Both the position numbers and the translations under genes were made by a program. A stretch of DNA of 54,020 nt from Thiohalocapsa sp. GTDB lineage: Bacteria; Pseudomonadota; Gammaproteobacteria; Chromatiales; Chromatiaceae. The first letter of the stretch is position 1; each line of letters starts with the position of its first letter. Below, one piece after another: positions 26,725 through 37,200 of the stretch. Where the stretch lies: NCBI GenBank assembly GCA_021736785.1, contig JAIPFF010000038.1, forward strand, positions 1 through 54,020. Direction: 5' to 3'. Under the pieces are notes generated by a model. The model was not told the origin of the DNA and did no database searches. It saw only the letters and a list, made by a program, of their open reading frames with translations.

Positions 26725-27552
26725 ATGAGCGAGAACCCCAGAGTCGCGGCCGTGCAGATGGCGACGGGCCCCAACATCACCGCCAACCTGATCGAAGTGG
26801 AACGGCTGATCCGCGACGCCGCCGAAGCATCGGCGCGCCTCGTGGTGCTGCCGGAGAATTTTGCCTTCATGGGCAAGCGCGACCAGGACCAGCTGGCCAT
26901 CGCCGAGGAAGACGGCGATGGACAGCTGCAGTCGTTCCTGTCGGTGATGGCGGCCCGCTACGGTACCTGGCTGGTCGGCGGCACGATCCCTCTGAAGGCG
27001 TCGACGCCGAGCCGGGTGCGCGCCGTGTCCCTGGTGATCAACGAGCGCGGCGACCGGGTCGCCCGCTACGACAAGATGCATCTGTTCGACGTCAGCCTGC
27101 CGGCAGACAACGAGCGCTACGAGGAGTCTGCCGTCATCGAGCCGGGCGATGACATCGTCGTGGTCGACAGCCCCGTCGGGCGGCTCGGCGTCATGGTCTG
27201 CTACGATCTGCGCTTTCCCGAGATGGCCCGGCAGATGCAGGACAGCGGGCTCGAGATACTGGCGGTGCCGTCGGCCTTTACCGCCATCACCGGCAAGGCG
27301 CATTGGGAGACGCTGGTGCGCGCACGCGCGATCGAGAATCTCGCCTATGTCATCGCGGCGGCGCAGGGCGGTTATCACCTGAGCGGGCGCGAGACCCACG
27401 GCCACAGCATGATCGTCGATCCCTGGGGGGCGGTGCTGGCGCAAGTGCCACGCGGCGCCGGCTGCATCTGCACCCCCATAGACCGCACCTTCCAGAGCTC
27501 GGTGCGCCGAACGTTTCCGACCCTGCAGCATCGGCGTTTGAAATGCCGGTGA
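26725..27552 (+). CDS. Carbon-nitrogen hydrolase (nitrilase superfamily, Nit1-like amidase)
   Basis: A 275-residue amidase-type hydrolase. The Glu-Lys-Cys catalytic triad is visible as E44 (VVLPENFAF), K117 (RYDKMHLFD) and C159 (VMVCYDLRFPE). The arrangement matches the Nit/NitFhit branch, whose members repair deaminated glutathione. The closing part HGHSMIVDPWGAVLAQ is also typical. ATG 26725 has GAGGGG about 12 nt upstream. A nitrilase gene between yhdP and tldD is a common gammaproteobacterial arrangement. Deaminated glutathione is the likely substrate by homology, but no residue seen here proves that specificity. Confidence 0.9.
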   Translation: MSENPRVAAVQMATGPNITANLIEVERLIRDAAEASARLVVLPENFAFMGKRDQDQLAIAEEDGDGQLQSFLSVMAARYGTWLVGGTIPLKASTPSRVRAVSLVINERGDRVARYDKMHLFDVSLPADNERYEESAVIEPGDDIVVVDSPVGRLGVMVCYDLRFPEMARQMQDSGLEILAVPSAFTAITGKAHWETLVRARAIENLAYVIAAAQGGYHLSGRETHGHSMIVDPWGAVLAQVPRGAGCICTPIDRTFQSSVRRTFPTLQHRRLKCR

Positions 27553-27628
27553 TCGGCGTCACGTCTTGGTATCGGCAGCGGTCATCGACGTCGACAATGT
27601 ACCGCGCCAAACAGACAAGCAGGTGTAA

Positions 27629-29071
27629 ATGAACGACTCCCTCGAAATCGCACGCAACAGCATTCTGGCGCCGGTCGGCCTCGGCGACGCCGACCTCGAC
27701 CGCCTGGTGGGCGCGTTGCAGAGCCCGGCCATCGACGCGGCCGACATTTATTTTCAAAGCAGCCGCCTGCAGTCCTGGGTACTCGAAGACGGCATCATCA
27801 AAGACGGCAGCTTCAATATCGAGCAGGGAGCCGGCCTGCGCGCGGTCGCCGGCGAGAAGACCGGATTCGCCTACTCGGACGAGCTGAAATTCCCGGCGCT
27901 CGAGCAGGCCGCCGTGGCGGCGCGGGCCATCGCCGGCGGAGGCCGGCAGGGGGTCGTCAAGATCGGCGGCCTGCCGTTGGAGCGGCGCCTGTACGAGCCG
28001 TTGAATCCCATCGACAGCATGGATGATGCGGCGAAGGTCGAACTGCTGCACCGCGTCGATGCGGAGGCGCGGCGGGCCGACCCGCGCGTCACCCAGGTCG
28101 TCACCAGTATCGTCGCCGTGCAGGACACGATCCTGGTCATTTCCGACGACGGGCGCATGAGTGCGGACGTACGCCCGCTGGTTCGGCTCAACGTGAATGT
28201 CGTGGTCGAGCAGGACGGCCGCCGCGAACAGGGTCACAGCGGCGGCGGTGCCCGGCGCGAGCTCGGCTATTTTCTCGAGAACGACCGCGCGATGGCCTTC
28301 GCGCGCGAGGCGGTGCGCACGGCGCTGGTCAGCCTCGAGGCGGAGCCGGCACCGGCCGGGACCATGACCGTGGTGCTCGGCGCCGGCTGGCCCGGCGTGC
28401 TGCTGCACGAGGCCGTTGGCCATGGGCTCGAGGGCGACTTCAATCGCAAAGGCACCTCCGCCTTTGCCGGTCGCATGGGCGAGCGCGTTGCGGCAAAGGG
28501 TGTCACCGTGGTGGACGACGGCACACTGGCCGGACGCCGCGGCTCGCTGAATGTGGATGACGAGGGAACACCCACGCACAACACCACGCTGATCGAGGAC
28601 GGTATTCTGGTCGGCTATATGCAAGATCGCTTGAACGCGCGGTTGATGGGGGCGGCACCCACCGGCAACGGGCGTCGAGAGTCCTACGCCCACCTGCCGA
28701 TGCCGCGCATGACCAACACCTATATGCTGGCCGGGGACCGCGATCCGGCGGAGATCATCGCCTCCGTGGAAAAGGGCCTGTATGCGGTGAACTTCGGCGG
28801 CGGGCAGGTCGATATCACGTCGGGCAAGTTCACGTTCTCGACCAGCGAGGCCTATATGATCGAAAACGGCAAAGTCGGCCGCCCGGTCAAAGGCGCGACG
28901 CTGATCGGCAATGGCCCGGATGTGCTGATGCGGGTGAGTATGATCGGCAACGACCTCAAGCTCGACGAAGGCGTCGGCACCTGCGGCAAGGAAGGCCAAA
29001 GCGTGCCCGTGGGCGTCGGACAGCCGACGCTGCGGGTCGACGGCCTCACCGTCGGGGGCACGACGGCCTGA
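27629..29071 (+). CDS. tldD: Metalloprotease TldD
   Basis: The catalytic half of the TldD-PmbA (TldE) heterodimer, which degrades unfolded peptides and processes microcin-type and other modified peptides. It has 480 residues. The zinc site is [20 protein letters not shown] near 262 (HExxxH). Other family stretches are [19 protein letters not shown] near 53 and [19 protein letters not shown] near 348. ATG 27629 has AGGTGTAA just upstream. It is followed by pmbA after a 221-nt gap, in which I see no gene. Confidence 0.96.
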   Translation: MNDSLEIARNSILAPVGLGDADLDRLVGALQSPAIDAADIYFQSSRLQSWVLEDGIIKDGSFNIEQGAGLRAVAGEKTGFAYSDELKFPALEQAAVAARAIAGGGRQGVVKIGGLPLERRLYEPLNPIDSMDDAAKVELLHRVDAEARRADPRVTQVVTSIVAVQDTILVISDDGRMSADVRPLVRLNVNVVVEQDGRREQGHSGGGARRELGYFLENDRAMAFAREAVRTALVSLEAEPAPAGTMTVVLGAGWPGVLLHEAVGHGLEGDFNRKGTSAFAGRMGERVAAKGVTVVDDGTLAGRRGSLNVDDEGTPTHNTTLIEDGILVGYMQDRLNARLMGAAPTGNGRRESYAHLPMPRMTNTYMLAGDRDPAEIIASVEKGLYAVNFGGGQVDITSGKFTFSTSEAYMIENGKVGRPVKGATLIGNGPDVLMRVSMIGNDLKLDEGVGTCGKEGQSVPVGVGQPTLRVDGLTVGGTTA

Positions 29072-29292
29072 CGCCGACCCGGCGCGGACCCCGGCCCGAG
29101 CGACGCTCCGGCGTATCGACGGCGCCGGCCGCAACCACCGGGTGATCCGCCTCGGCCGCAAATGTCGGCGGATTGCGCCCGTGCCCTTGCCGGCTCGCAT
29201 GCAGCGGCGCGCGCACGTCCCGGCGCCCTCGGGGCCGCGGCGACCTTCGCCGGAGCGCTTCGCTTACCCGCAGTTAGATCGACCAGATTCCT

Positions 29293-30657
29293 ATGACAGG
29301 TAACGTAATGGAAAATCCGGCCTTGGCGGACCGTGGCGAGCAGCTCGCCCGGCTGCAGCAGAATATCGAAGACCTTCTCGCGGAAGCCAGGCGCCGCGGT
29401 GCCAGCGCCGCCGAGGCCGCGGTCAGCAACAGCACCGGTCTGGAAGTGGCGGTGCGCCTGGGCGAGGTGGAAACGGTAGAGCATACGCGCGACCACGGCT
29501 TATGGGTCAGCGTCTATTTCGGCAACCGCAAGGGTTCCGCCAGCACGTCGGATCTGAGCCCGGATGCATTACGCGATGCCGTCGGCCAGGCCTGCAGCAT
29601 CGCCACCCACACTCAGGAAGACCGCTGCGCCGGCCTCGCTCCGGCGGAATTGATGGCGCGCGAGCTGCCGGAGCTGGATCTGAACCACCCCTGGAGTATC
29701 GATGTCGAGCAAGCCGTCGCGCTCGCGAAACGCTGCGAGGACGCGGCGCGCGGCGCCGACCCGCGCATCGTCAACTCCGAAGGGGCGAGTCTCGGCACCC
29801 ACGCCGGCCTGCAGATCTACGGCAACAGCCATGGTTTCGTCGGCGGCTATCCGAGCACCCGCCACAGCTTGAGCTGCGCGGTGGTCGGCAAGGAAGGCGA
29901 CAGCATGCAGCGCGACCACTGGTGGACATCCGCGCGCGCCCCGGAAGATATGGACGCGGCGGACTACGTCGGCCGGCGCGCCGCGGAGCAGACCGTCGCG
30001 CGCCTGGGTGCCAGGCGCCTCGGGACACGCGCGGTGCCTGTGCTGTTTCGCGCCGAGCTCGCCGCCGGACTGCTGCGGCATCTGATGGGCGCGATCAACG
30101 GCGCCAGCCTGTATCGGAAAACCAGCTTCCTGCTCGACAAGCTCGGCGAGCAGATTCTGCCGTCGTTCGTGCGCGTACACGAAAACCCTCACCGACCTCG
30201 GGGTCTTGCGAGCGCACCCTTCGATGGCGACGGCGTCGCCACACGCGCGAAAGACTTCATCGCCGACGGCGTGCTGGCCAGCTACCTGCTCGATCACTAC
30301 TCCGCGTGCCGGCTGGGTATGCAGACCACCGGCAACGCGGGCGGTGCCCGCAATCTGAGCGTCAGCATGGGCGAGCGCGACCGCGCCGCCATGCTGGGCG
30401 AGCTCGGAACAGGACTGTTCGTGACCGAGCTGATGGGTCAGGGCGTCAACAGCGTCACCGGCGACTATTCCCGCGGCGCCAGCGGCTTTTGGGTCGAGAA
30501 CGGCGAGATTCAGTTCCCGGTGGAAGAAATCACGATCGCCGGCAACCTGCTGGAAATGTACCGGGGGCTAGTCGCCATCGGCAACGACTGCGATTTCCCC
30601 GGCAGCACGACCACCGGCTCCTGGCTGCTCGAGCGCATGACTGTCGCCGGCGAGTGA
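29293..30657 (+). CDS. pmbA: Metalloprotease-partner PmbA/TldE
   Basis: The non-catalytic half of the TldD-PmbA peptidase. It has 454 residues, close to the E. coli PmbA length, and lacks the HExxxH motif of TldD. Conserved parts include ASAAEAAVSNSTGLEVAVRLGEVETVEHTRD near 36 (quoted here for position only), YGNSHGFVGGYPSTRHS, and the C-terminal GQGVNSVTGDYSRGASGF followed by GEIQFPVEEITIAGNLLEM. I took ATG 29293; an internal ATG at 29308 is also possible. The small DUF615 (YjgA) gene often found nearby is not present here. Confidence 0.95.
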   Translation: MTGNVMENPALADRGEQLARLQQNIEDLLAEARRRGASAAEAAVSNSTGLEVAVRLGEVETVEHTRDHGLWVSVYFGNRKGSASTSDLSPDALRDAVGQACSIATHTQEDRCAGLAPAELMARELPELDLNHPWSIDVEQAVALAKRCEDAARGADPRIVNSEGASLGTHAGLQIYGNSHGFVGGYPSTRHSLSCAVVGKEGDSMQRDHWWTSARAPEDMDAADYVGRRAAEQTVARLGARRLGTRAVPVLFRAELAAGLLRHLMGAINGASLYRKTSFLLDKLGEQILPSFVRVHENPHRPRGLASAPFDGDGVATRAKDFIADGVLASYLLDHYSACRLGMQTTGNAGGARNLSVSMGERDRAAMLGELGTGLFVTELMGQGVNSVTGDYSRGASGFWVENGEIQFPVEEITIAGNLLEMYRGLVAIGNDCDFPGSTTTGSWLLERMTVAGE

Positions 30658-30721
30658 GCGGAGCCGCTCGCCGAGCCCTGCCGCCGCGCCGTCGACCCGC
30701 CCGCCGATAGGAGACCCGGAC

Positions 30722-30991
30722 GTGACACCCGCGCAATCGCTGAACGAGATCCTGCGTATCGTCGAGCAGGCGCCCGAATCGGCCGTCGGGCTGACGCTCT
30801 ACGCCTTGGTCAATACCCTGGAGTACGAGCGCGCCGGCTGCCTGTTCAAGCTCACCAAGCTGCGCGAGTTGTCGCCCGAGCAGCGTCGGCTGGCCTACGG
30901 CTTGATGGAGCTGATGGCCGAGCGCGGCGTCGGCGATGCGGCCTGGACCGATGCCAAGGCGAGGATGGATCGAGCCGTTCGCGGCGTCTGA
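30722..30991 (+). CDS. Small conserved-looking hypothetical protein
   Basis: An 89-residue protein I do not recognise. It opens with GTG at 30722, preceded by an excellent AGGAG 8 nt upstream, which argues that it is translated. The product is helical and amphipathic, with NEILRIVEQAPESAVGLTLY, LKLTKLRELSPEQRRLAYG-like segments and a basic C-terminus; there is no signal peptide, membrane helix or cysteine motif beyond a single Cys. It lies 64 nt after pmbA on the same strand and may be cotranscribed. A possible terminator follows at 31114-31181. Confidence 0.65.
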   Translation: MTPAQSLNEILRIVEQAPESAVGLTLYALVNTLEYERAGCLFKLTKLRELSPEQRRLAYGLMELMAERGVGDAAWTDAKARMDRAVRGV

Positions 30992-31113
30992 GCAGTACGC
31001 TTCGCCGCGGCCCGGCCGTCTGAAATTCCCTTCTCCGTGGTCCGTGCGCCATCTCGGGGCTCCCGCTCCGCCCGCCGACCTGCCTGGGCAGTAGGCGTCC
31101 CATATTGATCTTT

Positions 31114-31220
31114 CGTGCACATCGCAGACGCCCTCGGTGATGGGGGATACGTAAGAGGCGTACACCTGCACGGGTTTTTTTAGCGTGTACGTCTTTCGCG
31201 GACGAGTCGTAATGTACTCG
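31114..31220 (+). promoter_or_regulatory. Structured leader or terminator upstream of the giant surface-protein gene
   Basis: Two mutually exclusive pairings are visible. Pairing A: CGTGCA (31114-31119) with TGCACG (31167-31172) and ACGCC (31128-31132) with GGCGT (31157-31161), followed by seven Ts (31175-31181), resembles an intrinsic terminator. Pairing B: CGTACAC (31159-31165) with GTGTACG (31185-31191), extendable by AAGA/TCTT, would break pairing A. A third hairpin is CGAGT/ACTCG (31203-31220). It may simply terminate the upstream operon. Confidence 0.4.
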
Positions 31221-31264
31221 TAGCGCAGAATCGCGCACTGTCTCGGTGACCTCGGGTAAATTCA

Positions 31265-34200
31265 GTGCGTAGATTTCTGTCTGCTTCCCTCACGGCGACG
31301 CTGTGCTTGCTCGGTTCTGCCATCCCGACCGACAGCTTCGCCGACACCAGCGTCAATCTGCGCAAGAATCCATCGACGACAGGCCCCGTCCCGTCCGGCC
31401 AGACCTTTCGCTATAACCTCGCTTGGAGCTGCCCCGGCGCGGTGACGCCGGTCGATGACTGCATCGACATGCGTATCGTCGAGGCGCTGCCGCCCGAGCT
31501 GCAGGCCACCGAGCTGCCCGAGCCCGGCGGTAAGCTGCGTAAGGTCTGTGTCCAGAATCCCGGCGATCCCGTGCCCGACCCCGAAACCTGTGCGCCGGCG
31601 TCCGTGAGCCTCGATGCGCCGACGCAGCCTGGCGCCACCGTCCATTTCTTCGCTGTGCCGCGCATCCGCGCCGGCGATGCCGGCAGCTTGCGGGTGGAAA
31701 CGCGCTTTCCGGTCGGCGTGACACCGGACGGTACCGAGGCGGTCAATCAGGCCACCATCACCGCCAGCTGTAATGCCGACGCGCGTCCGGGCTGCACCGA
31801 CCCGGCACCGGTGACGGCGACGAGCCCGCCGGTGACCGCAAGCGCCGAGGACAAGGTCTCTGTGACCAAGCGTGTTCTATCGGATGCCGCGATCGGCTTC
31901 GATTTGGTGTATCGCATCCGCATCTGTCCCGGCGAAGGCAACGGCTACGAAAACCCCGGTGACCTCGTCGTCACCGATCGGCTGCCGGCCGAAGCAACCT
32001 TCGTCTCCGCCGACCCCGCGCCGGATAGCCAGGACGGAACGGAGCTCGGTTGGGTCTTCGCCGGCCAGCTGACGGAATGCCGCGATATCGACATCACGGT
32101 CCGCTACGACGCGGACAGAAACAACGCCGGCGATTCGCGCCGCAATCGCGTCGACCTCGACTATACGCCCCTGCAAGGCTCGCCCCCGCTGCCGCGCACC
32201 GTCGGCGTGACACATGTGCTGAGCGATCCAGGGCCGGGCCTGCGCTTTTTCAAGAGTGCCAACGACGACGTCGTCAACGTGGGCCAGGAATTCAACTATT
32301 TCATGCGTGCGACGAACAACGGCAACGTGCCGCTCGGCGTGCGCCTCACCGACAGCGTCCCCGGATTGTGCCGCGTTACACGTTTCGTCAAGCAGTCGGA
32401 TGCCACCGCCTGCGAGGTCACGCTGTCGGACGATTCGATTGTGGACTGCTTCGGTGCCGGCGATACCGTCGGCGAGAGCGACGTCGGGGCGAACGGCAGC
32501 GACTTATTCATCAAAACCATCCGCGTCGACTATGGCGACGCCGACAATGCCATTGTCGGCGTGGACGACTCCCGCACCCTGAACATCCGGTGCCGGGTGA
32601 TGAGCCCGGGCTGGGACGGGACGGAGTATTCGATGCCGGCCACCGTCACCAACACGGCCACTGTCGAAGGCGCCAACGGCCCGGTCGCGATCGAAGACGA
32701 CGCGAGTGCCGACGTGACGCTGCGCGATGCCGTCGCCAATCCCACCGTACAGCCGGGCGCCGAGAAGAGTCAGACCGCCGGCGGTGTGGTACGCCCCGGC
32801 AACGACATCGCATTCCGCATCGATATGACGAACTCCGATGCATACTCCTCGCCACCGGAGCAGGTGCCGCTGGCTGGGCCGGTGTTCGCGGACTTGCTGC
32901 TGCCGGGAATGCACTTCGTCAGCTCCGACCCCGTCGGCAGCCCGCCGGCCGACTGCACGGACATGCCGGCCGTGCGCGTGATCGAAGACTACAACGCCAC
33001 CGAGCGCACGCTGGTGGTTTGGGACTGGTCGGGCACCGGTTGCACGCTGCAGCGCGGCGACGTGGTCAGTTACGACTTGGTCGCCACCATCGGCGACGTT
33101 ACGCTGGCCGGCCGGCAGAGCAACGAGGTCGCATTCCTCGGCTCCGATAACCCGCCCGAGGTGGCGCGTGCAACCGAGGTCTGCGACGACGCCGCCGGCG
33201 CCGGCTTCCTCGATGATCTGGTGACCGGTGCGACACTCGACGCCGCCAATGGCGTCGGCGACGAAGCACGCGTCTGCCAGGCCGCCAGCGCGCCGTTTCG
33301 GGTTCAGCGCATTACCGACATTAGCTCCGAGAAGGCAGTCACCGCCACGCGCGAGCCGCCGGACACCTGGCTGCTCGGCAGCGACGAGCCGAACAATGTG
33401 GCCCGCTCCATCCGCGAGGGCAACGTCCGCTGGCAGCTGCGCGTGAGCAACACGGCCAACATCCCCGTCGACGCCATCGAGTTGATCGATATCGTGCCGG
33501 CAAGTCCGGACGCGAATCCGCCCGGTACCGGCGGCAACACCGGTGTCGGCACCGGACGCGGGCTCGGCAGCAGATGGACGCCGGTGTTCGTGCGCGAGAT
33601 CGACCTGAGCGGTACACCGGCCGGCACCAATGTCTTCTACACGCAGGCGCCGAACCCCTGCCGCGATAACATCGTCGCGGTGCCGGACTGCAATCCGATG
33701 ACGACGCTCGCCGACGGCACCGCGCTCACCGACGAGACCGCCGTGCCGGCACCGGGCGAGCCCGGCGAGTGGACGACGGAGCTGCCCAACGACCCGGACC
33801 GCGTGCGCGCATTCCGCATCGTTTACCCGGAGGATTATCAGATTCCGCCGGGCGAGACACTGCTGTTCGAATTCCCGATGTTCATCAAGGCGGATGCGCC
33901 GGTGTCGGACTGTGTCGACATCGCCGATTCCGCCTGTTCCGAGATCGCCTGGAATACTTTCGGCTTCAGTTATCGCGAGGCAGACTCCGGTCTCGAGAAT
34001 CAGTCGGCGCCGACGCGCGTCGGCGTCATCGTCCAGGACAGCCCGCCCGGCAGCGCCGGCCTCGGCGACTACGTCTGGTTCGACACCGATGAAGACGGCA
34101 TCCAGGATCCGGGCGAGGTCAACAACGGCATCAACAACGTCTTGGTCGAGCTCTGGCGCGACCCGGACGGCGTCCCCGACAACGGCGACGAGCTGCTGCT

Positions 34201-37200
34201 CGGCGAGCAGCGCACCACCAATCATCCCGACACCGGCCTTCCCGGCTACTATCACTTCGGCCTTTTGCCGCCGACGCCGGGTGACGAGCGCTACTTCGTG
34301 CGCTTCTATCCGCCGGAGGGGCTGACCGGCTCGCCGAACGACACCGGCGCGAACGACGTCGACTCCGACGGTACCGAGACAACGTTGGACGGGGAGATCC
34401 TCTTCCAGACCCCGGGCGTGGCGCTGACGGAGGGCGAGGACCGCCTCGACATCGACCAGGGCTTCTACGCCGAGACGCCGACCTTCAGCCTGGGCAACCG
34501 GGTCTGGCTCGATGCCGACAACGACAGCCTGGACAACGACGGCCCAAGCGCCGAGCCCGGCAGCTCCACCGGCATCGCCGGCGTGACCGTCGAGCTGTGG
34601 CCGGTGGACGGCAGCGGCACCCCGACCGGCACGGCGCCGCTGGCGACCGAGACCACCAACGACAGCGGCCACTACCTGTTCGGCGAGCTGGCGGCGGGGG
34701 AGTACCGGGTGGTGATCCCGGCGGCGCAGTTCGGCGCCGGGCAGGCGCTGGAGGGGCTGTGGTCGAGCGCGACGTCGCTGGACGCTACCGGCGCTCTGGT
34801 CGAAACCCCGCCGGTGGACGGCAACAGCGACAGCGACGCGGCCGATCACGGCGCGGTGACCCCATCCGCGCTCGGAGCGATCGCGGCCGGCAGCGTCGTC
34901 AGCGGCCCGGTGACGCTGGGCCCGGACGCCGACGAGCCCATCGACGAGCTCGGCGAGCTCGGCCCGCGGCAGACACCCGGCTACTACGACACCACGCCGG
35001 ACAACCGCGCAAACCTGACCGTGGACTTCGGCTTCTATGCACTGAGCGTCGGCAACCAGCTCTGGTTCGACGCCGACGACAACGGCCTGCGCGATGCCGG
35101 CGAGCTGCCGGTGGCGGGCGTCACGGTCGAGGTACTCGACGGCGCCGACAACGTCGTCGGCAGCAGCGTCTCCGACGCCGCCGGCAACTGGCGCGTGGAC
35201 GGCCTGGCGGCCGGCACCTACCGTGCCCGCATTCCGGCGGACGCCTTCCGGAGCGGTGCGCCGCTGGAGGGCTACAACAGCAGCACCGGCGAGTCGTCGG
35301 ACTACACCCTGGCCGGCGACAACGCCGACCACGGCGTCGACGGCGGCGACCCGACCGTCGACGGTGTCGCAAGCACGTCCTTTACCCTCGGCGCGCCGCT
35401 GCCGCAGGGCGAGGAGACCGCCGGCACGGATCCCGACGCCGACCTCGGCGCCAACGGCCCCAACGGCGACGCCGCCGACAACCTCACCGTCGACTTCGGC
35501 TTCCATGCCTACAGCGTCGGCAACCGCCTCTGGCTCGACGAGAACAACGACGGCGTGCGCGATGCGGGCGAGCCGCCGGTATCCGGTGCCGTCGTCGAGA
35601 TCCTCAACGATGCCGACGAAGTCGTCGGCACCGCCATCTCCGATACCGACGGCTACTGGCGCGTTGACGGCCTCTCCGGCGGCACCTACAGCGCCCGGAT
35701 TCCGCCGAGCGAGTTCCAGTCCGGCGCACCGCTCGAGGGCTACCAGAGCAGCACCGGCGCGTCGTCCGACTTCGCCATCGGCGGCGACGATCTGGACCAC
35801 GGCATCGACGGCGGCGATCCGAGCGCGGACGGCGTCGAAAGCGCGTCGTTCACCCTCGGCGCCGGAGTGCCCGAGGGCGAGGAGACCTCCGGCAGCGGGC
35901 AAGGCGACAACGGTCCGCTCGGCGACGCGGCGGATAACCTGACCGTGGACTTCGGCTTCTACGAGGTCGGCGGCCCGTTGCTCGAGATCCCCTCCGAGAG
36001 CGCCGTGACCGGCTCGCTGGAGCCGCCGGGCACCTGGATCGCCGACAGCGACACGCCGAACAATGTCGCGCGCACCGCACCCGAAGGCAGCGTCGACTAC
36101 CGGCTGCGCGTCGAGAACACCGCGGCGGCGCCCATCGACACTATCGAAGTCATCAACATGCTGCCCGCGGGCCCGGACGACAACCCGCCCGGGACCGGCG
36201 GCAACACCGACGTGGGCACCGGCGACGACCTCGGCAGCACCTGGACACCGCGCTTCGTCGGCGGCATCGACGCCAACGACCTGCCGCCGGGCACGCTGAT
36301 CTACTACACCCAGGCGCCGAACCCGGCCCGCGATGCGATCGCGACCGTGCCCGGCAGCAATCCGATGACCGATCTGCCCGAAGGCGTGCCGCTCGGCGAC
36401 GAGACGGCGATGCCGGGCCCCGGCGAGCCGGGCGAGTGGTCGACGGTGCTGCCGGACGAGCCCGAGCGGGTGCGCGCCGTGCGTATCGTCTACCCGCCGG
36501 ATTACGAGCTCCCACCCGGCGAAACCATCGAGCTCAAGTACAGCCTGTTCGTCGACCCGGACGCACCGCTGTCGGATTGCACCGCCACCGCCGCCGACAG
36601 CTGCTCGGAGATCGCCTGGAACAGCTTCGGCGTGACCTATCGCAATACCGCCTCCGACACCCCCGGCACCACGGTGCCCGGAGAGGTGGGCGTGATCGTG
36701 CAAGACAGCCCGCCCGGCAGCGCCGGTTTGGGCGATTACGTCTGGTTCGATACCGACGAGAACGGCATCCAGGATCCGGACGAGGTCAACAACGGCATCA
36801 ACGGTGTGCCGGTCGAGCTCTGGCGTGACCCCGACGGCGTACCCGGCAACGGCGACGAAACCCTCGTCGCCCGCACCACCACGGGGCCGAGCCCGGATAG
36901 CGATGCGCCGGGCTACTACCACTTCGGCTCGCTGGCGCCGACCGACGGTGACGAGCGCTACTTCGTGCGCTTCCATCCGCCGGAGGGCCTGACCGGCTCG
37001 CCGAACGACACCGGCGCGGACGACGTCGATTCCGACGGCACCGAGACGACGGTGGACGGGGAGATCGTCTTCCAGACCCCGGGCGTGGCGCTGGCGGAGG
37101 GCGAGGACCGTCTCGACATCGACCAGGGCTTCTACGCCGAGACGCCGACCTTCAGCCTGGGCAACCGGGTCTGGCTCGATGCCGACAACGACAGCCTGGA

